In this document: piece by piece, positions 62,179 to 64,000 of the stretch
How the letters are laid out: every line of letters starts with the position of its first letter
How positions within the stretch are numbered: the first letter of the stretch is position 1
Assembly (NCBI RefSeq): GCF_020819555.1
Contig: NZ_JAJHJB010000026.1
Coordinates: forward strand, 4,206 to 68,205
DNA from: Pelosinus baikalensis
Lineage (GTDB): Bacteria > Bacillota > Negativicutes > DSM-13327
Direction: 5' to 3'
Length of the DNA stretch: 64,000 bases
The notes under the pieces: generated by a model
What the model was told of the DNA's origin: nothing
Databases searched by the model: none
What the model saw: only the letters and a program-made list of their open reading frames with translations
Translations under genes and position numbers: made by a program

Positions 62179-63207
62179 TTATTTTTTATCTGTATCAGAA
62201 GATAGTTCTATCTTTCCCTCAAGACCAGGAGTAATAATAATCTTACCATCCAAAGTAACGATGACAGCTTCATTGCCGGGAAATTGTTTTAGCAGTTCTA
62301 ACCCTTTTTCTACTCCTAGAACAAAAATAGGTTTACTCAAAACATCTCCATAGGTAGAACTAGAATTAACCATCGTTACACTTGACACTTCCCTTGGCTG
62401 CCATCCTGTTCGCGGATCTAGAATATGTGAATATCGTATGCCATCCTTCATCATAAACCGCTGATAATCTCCTGATGTCTCCATAGTATCCCATTCCGTC
62501 AAAGCCAGCTTAGCACTAATACCATCTGGATCGCGAGGATGCTGTATACCAATCCTCCATGGTTTACCATCAGGCTTATTACCAATAACCCGTACATCCC
62601 CGCCAGCATTTACTAGAGCAGATGTTATTCCTTTGGCTTTCAGTAGTTCAACAGCCTGATCGGTAGCATATCCTTTGGCAATGGCACCTAAATCAAGCAT
62701 CATGCCTGTCTTGGGCAAATATATCGTATTAGCAGCCGTATCTACCTCAACTAAATGATAATTGACCAATGGCAAAACCTTATCAATCTCAGCTTGACTT
62801 GGTACATACTCCCCCTTATGACCAATTCCCCATAATTTCGTGAGGGGACCAACGGTGATATCAAAAGAACCGCCAAGCTTATCTGATACATCCTGGGAGA
62901 ACTTAATAATTTTTACCAATTCAGGATCAACAACAACTTTTTCCTTACCTGCCATTTGATTAATTCTCGAAACTTGACTATTATCATCAAAATTATTCGT
63001 TAAAGCATGCAAATGCTGGAACTCAGCGAAAGCAGCCTTCACTGCCTCTTCTGCTCCTGGACCATAAGCAGTAATTTCAACAATTGTGTCCATAAGAAAT
63101 TGAGTTTCTTTATAAACATTAGAGGAATTTGTCTTGCTAAAGCATCCTGAAATAAATAACGCTGTAATAACAACGGTAACCATAATTAATGATAATTTTT
63201 TATTCAT
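62179..63207 (-). CDS. apbE: FAD:protein FMN transferase ApbE
   Basis: A 342-residue lipoprotein (lipobox ISGCFS, Cys ~22). ApbE motifs are MDTIVEITAYG, DIGAIAKGYATDQAVELLKAKGI (as LDLGAIAKGYA), LVNAGGDVRVIG and YSHILDPRTGWQP. It covalently attaches FMN to threonine of exported flavoproteins such as Rnf/Nqr subunits, linking it to membrane electron transport that could support nitrogenase. No rnf genes lie in this window. Confidence 0.95.
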   Translation of the reverse strand: MNKKLSLIMVTVVITALFISGCFSKTNSSNVYKETQFLMDTIVEITAYGPGAEEAVKAAFAEFQHLHALTNNFDDNSQVSRINQMAGKEKVVVDPELVKIIKFSQDVSDKLGGSFDITVGPLTKLWGIGHKGEYVPSQAEIDKVLPLVNYHLVEVDTAANTIYLPKTGMMLDLGAIAKGYATDQAVELLKAKGITSALVNAGGDVRVIGNKPDGKPWRIGIQHPRDPDGISAKLALTEWDTMETSGDYQRFMMKDGIRYSHILDPRTGWQPREVSSVTMVNSSSTYGDVLSKPIFVLGVEKGLELLKQFPGNEAVIVTLDGKIIITPGLEGKIELSSDTDKK

Positions 63208-63376
63208 TAACTCACCTTCCTGTCATTCGCATTTATCCTGATATTCAATGATCAAATAGTTAAGCTATACCTGTGTCTTAATGATCTATTACTATGTATC
63301 TACAAGTATGATTAACCCGTAATCTATATTATAATACAATTCTTTATGTTCTTATGGAAACCCTTCAATACTCTTC

Positions 63377-63414
63377 AAAAGGACACAAAGGTGTGCCGCA
63401 GCAGTGGCATTGTG
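63377..63414. repeat. Truncated dispersed repeat fused to a 5S fragment
   Basis: AAAAGGACACAAAGG and TGTGCCGCAGCAGTGGCATTGTGC are the centre of the repeat. The copy stops where CTTTGTGGTTCA should begin and runs straight into 5S-like sequence. Confidence 0.75.
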
Positions 63415-63480
63415 CTATCCTCCCAGGACGTTTCCATCCAAGTACTTTCGGCGTATGGGCTTAACTACTGTGTTCGGTAC
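63412..63480 (-). pseudogene. Partial 5S rRNA copy
   Basis: About 67 bp nearly identical to the 3' half of the functional 5S gene at 63738 (shared blocks CTATCCTCCCAGG and CAAGTACTTTCGGCGTATG, with two substitutions and a 2-bp deletion). After GTGTTCGGTA the similarity ends, so roughly the 5' 45 bases of 5S are missing and the copy cannot be functional. Confidence 0.8.
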
Positions 63481-63695
63481 TTCGACTGGCGATAATACCC
63501 CATCTGCGTCGTTACTCCTGCGCGCGCTCACTTCACGTACTGATGTACTAGGTAAAGGATGTTATCGTTTCACTCTAACTAAGCGAATCACTCAAATCTT
63601 CTTGCTCACTATCGTTTACAAAGATTTGGTTCCCTGCTTATTGTCGTGCCTAGCATCTGAAGCATTCTCACCAATCTCGCAAAGCGCAAGATATT
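63481..63695. other. Spacer between partial 5S and rrn terminator
   Basis: No gene is convincing in this 215-bp stretch. A frame at 63404-63697 is chance. The composition is somewhat richer in GC near 63500-63540 (GCGTCGTTACTCCTGCGCGC) than nearby spacers. Confidence 0.35.
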
Positions 63696-63729
63696 AAAAA
63701 CGCACTCATATAAAATGAGTGCGTTTTTC
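63696..63729 (-). terminator. rRNA operon terminator
   Basis: AAAAACGCACTCAT / ATGAGTGCGTTTTT with a short loop, immediately 3' of the 5S gene on the minus strand. Confidence 0.85.
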
Positions 63730-63737
63730 TTCAACCA

Positions 63738-63849
63738 GCAACTACCTATCCTCCCAGGCCGTTTCCAACCAAGTACTTTCGGCGTATGTGGGCTTAACTA
63801 CTGTGTTCGGTATGGGAACAGGTGGAACCCCACAGCTATCGCCACTGGA
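63738..63849 (-). rRNA. rrf: 5S ribosomal RNA
   Basis: Read on the minus strand: GTGGCGATAGCTGTGGGG, CCACCTGTTCCCATACCGAA, CACAGTAGTTAAG and the closing CTTGGTTGGAAACGGCC..GGGAGGATAGGTAG are the universal 5S blocks, ~112 nt. It follows the 23S end by ~100 bp as usual. Exact ends are approximate. Confidence 0.95.
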
Positions 63850-63949
63850 TTAAAGTTTTTTAGAAGTACATATAAATATGTTCCTTCAAAACTTCACAGA
63901 AGAAAGACTGCATGTTAGTAGTTAGCAGCCATGCTGCTAACTAATTTAA

Positions 63950-64000
63950 GTCAAGCCCTCGTCCTATTAGTACCAGTCAGCTGAATCCATTGCTGGACTT
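63950..64000 (-). rRNA. rrl: 23S ribosomal RNA, 3' end (cut by the window)
   Basis: On the minus strand CAGCTGACTGGTACTAATAG followed by GACGAGGGCTTGACTT is the conserved last ~40 bases of 23S rRNA. The rest of the gene lies beyond the window end. Confidence 0.9.

Noticed and set aside
1..64000. CRISPR arrays, tRNA genes, prophage or insertion sequence transposases
   Set aside because: I saw no regularly spaced direct repeats, no cloverleaf with a typical TTCGA arm, and no transposase or integrase frame anywhere in the window; a tRNA scan was not possible.

Overview
The window reads as chromosomal DNA of an anaerobic, low-GC, nitrogen-fixing member of the Negativicutes; a Pelosinus/Sporomusa-type organism is my inference. 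The main reasons are a clostridial-style nif operon with nifI1-nifI2 between nifH and nifD and a homocitrate synthase split into two genes, a class III hybrid-cluster protein, a hemA-hemC-cobA/hemD-hemB-hemL tetrapyrrole operon, LL-diaminopimelate aminotransferase and gram-positive-style riboswitches. No taxonomic search was possible.

Layout. 1-9.6 kb: tex; a MocR-type regulator divergent from a DMT exporter; two unknown small genes; an EAL-HDOD protein; a FakA/FakB-like fatty-acid kinase pair. 9.9-17.1 kb: an FtsA-like ATPase with a repetitive tail; hcp with a well-placed CRP/FNR-type operator; a Crp/Fnr regulator that could read it; a YgeY-like M20 hydrolase lacking two usual active-site residues; a membrane metallophosphoesterase. 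17.1-25.3 kb: a yybP-ykoY (manganese) riboswitch in front of htpX; cidA-lrgB ending in a large hairpin; dapL; a TPR glycosyltransferase-like protein; yhaM, a TRIC-type channel and tag.

25.6-37.5 kb (minus strand): nifH-nifI1-nifI2-nifD-nifK-nifE-nifN-nifB-[2Fe-2S] ferredoxin-anfO-like-nifV(omega)-nifV(alpha). Structural, cofactor-assembly, ammonium-switch and homocitrate genes lie in one direction with small gaps. The exception is the nifK-nifE junction, which holds a dispersed palindromic repeat. Upstream of nifH a sigma-A promoter and an intrinsic terminator on the opposite strand delimit a possible ~98-nt small RNA, flanked by three copies of a 9-bp box. No sigma-54 promoter is apparent.

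37.9-46.6 kb: an AEC transporter, two phage/viroplasmin-flavoured small proteins, an orphan LivJ-type binding protein behind a tandem glycine riboswitch, and a damaged glucarate locus. In that locus garR and gudD are intact, but an apparent deletion joined the last ~39 codons of a DapA-family gene to a 5'-truncated sigma-54 activator. 46.7-53.5 kb: the tetrapyrrole operon. 53.6-63.2 kb: PBP2, a LytR-CpsA-Psr protein, an MBL-fold hydrolase, a GH18 lipoprotein, a dicarboxylate/glutamate symporter, a Nudix hydrolase and ApbE. 63.4-64.0 kb: the 3' end of an rRNA operon (23S end, 5S, terminator), followed by a partial 5S copy fused to a truncated dispersed repeat.

A family of quasi-palindromic repeats (arms like GAACCACAAAGGCGCAAAGG and its complement) occurs as full or partial copies at a dozen or so intergenic sites and is the most obvious non-genic structure in the window.
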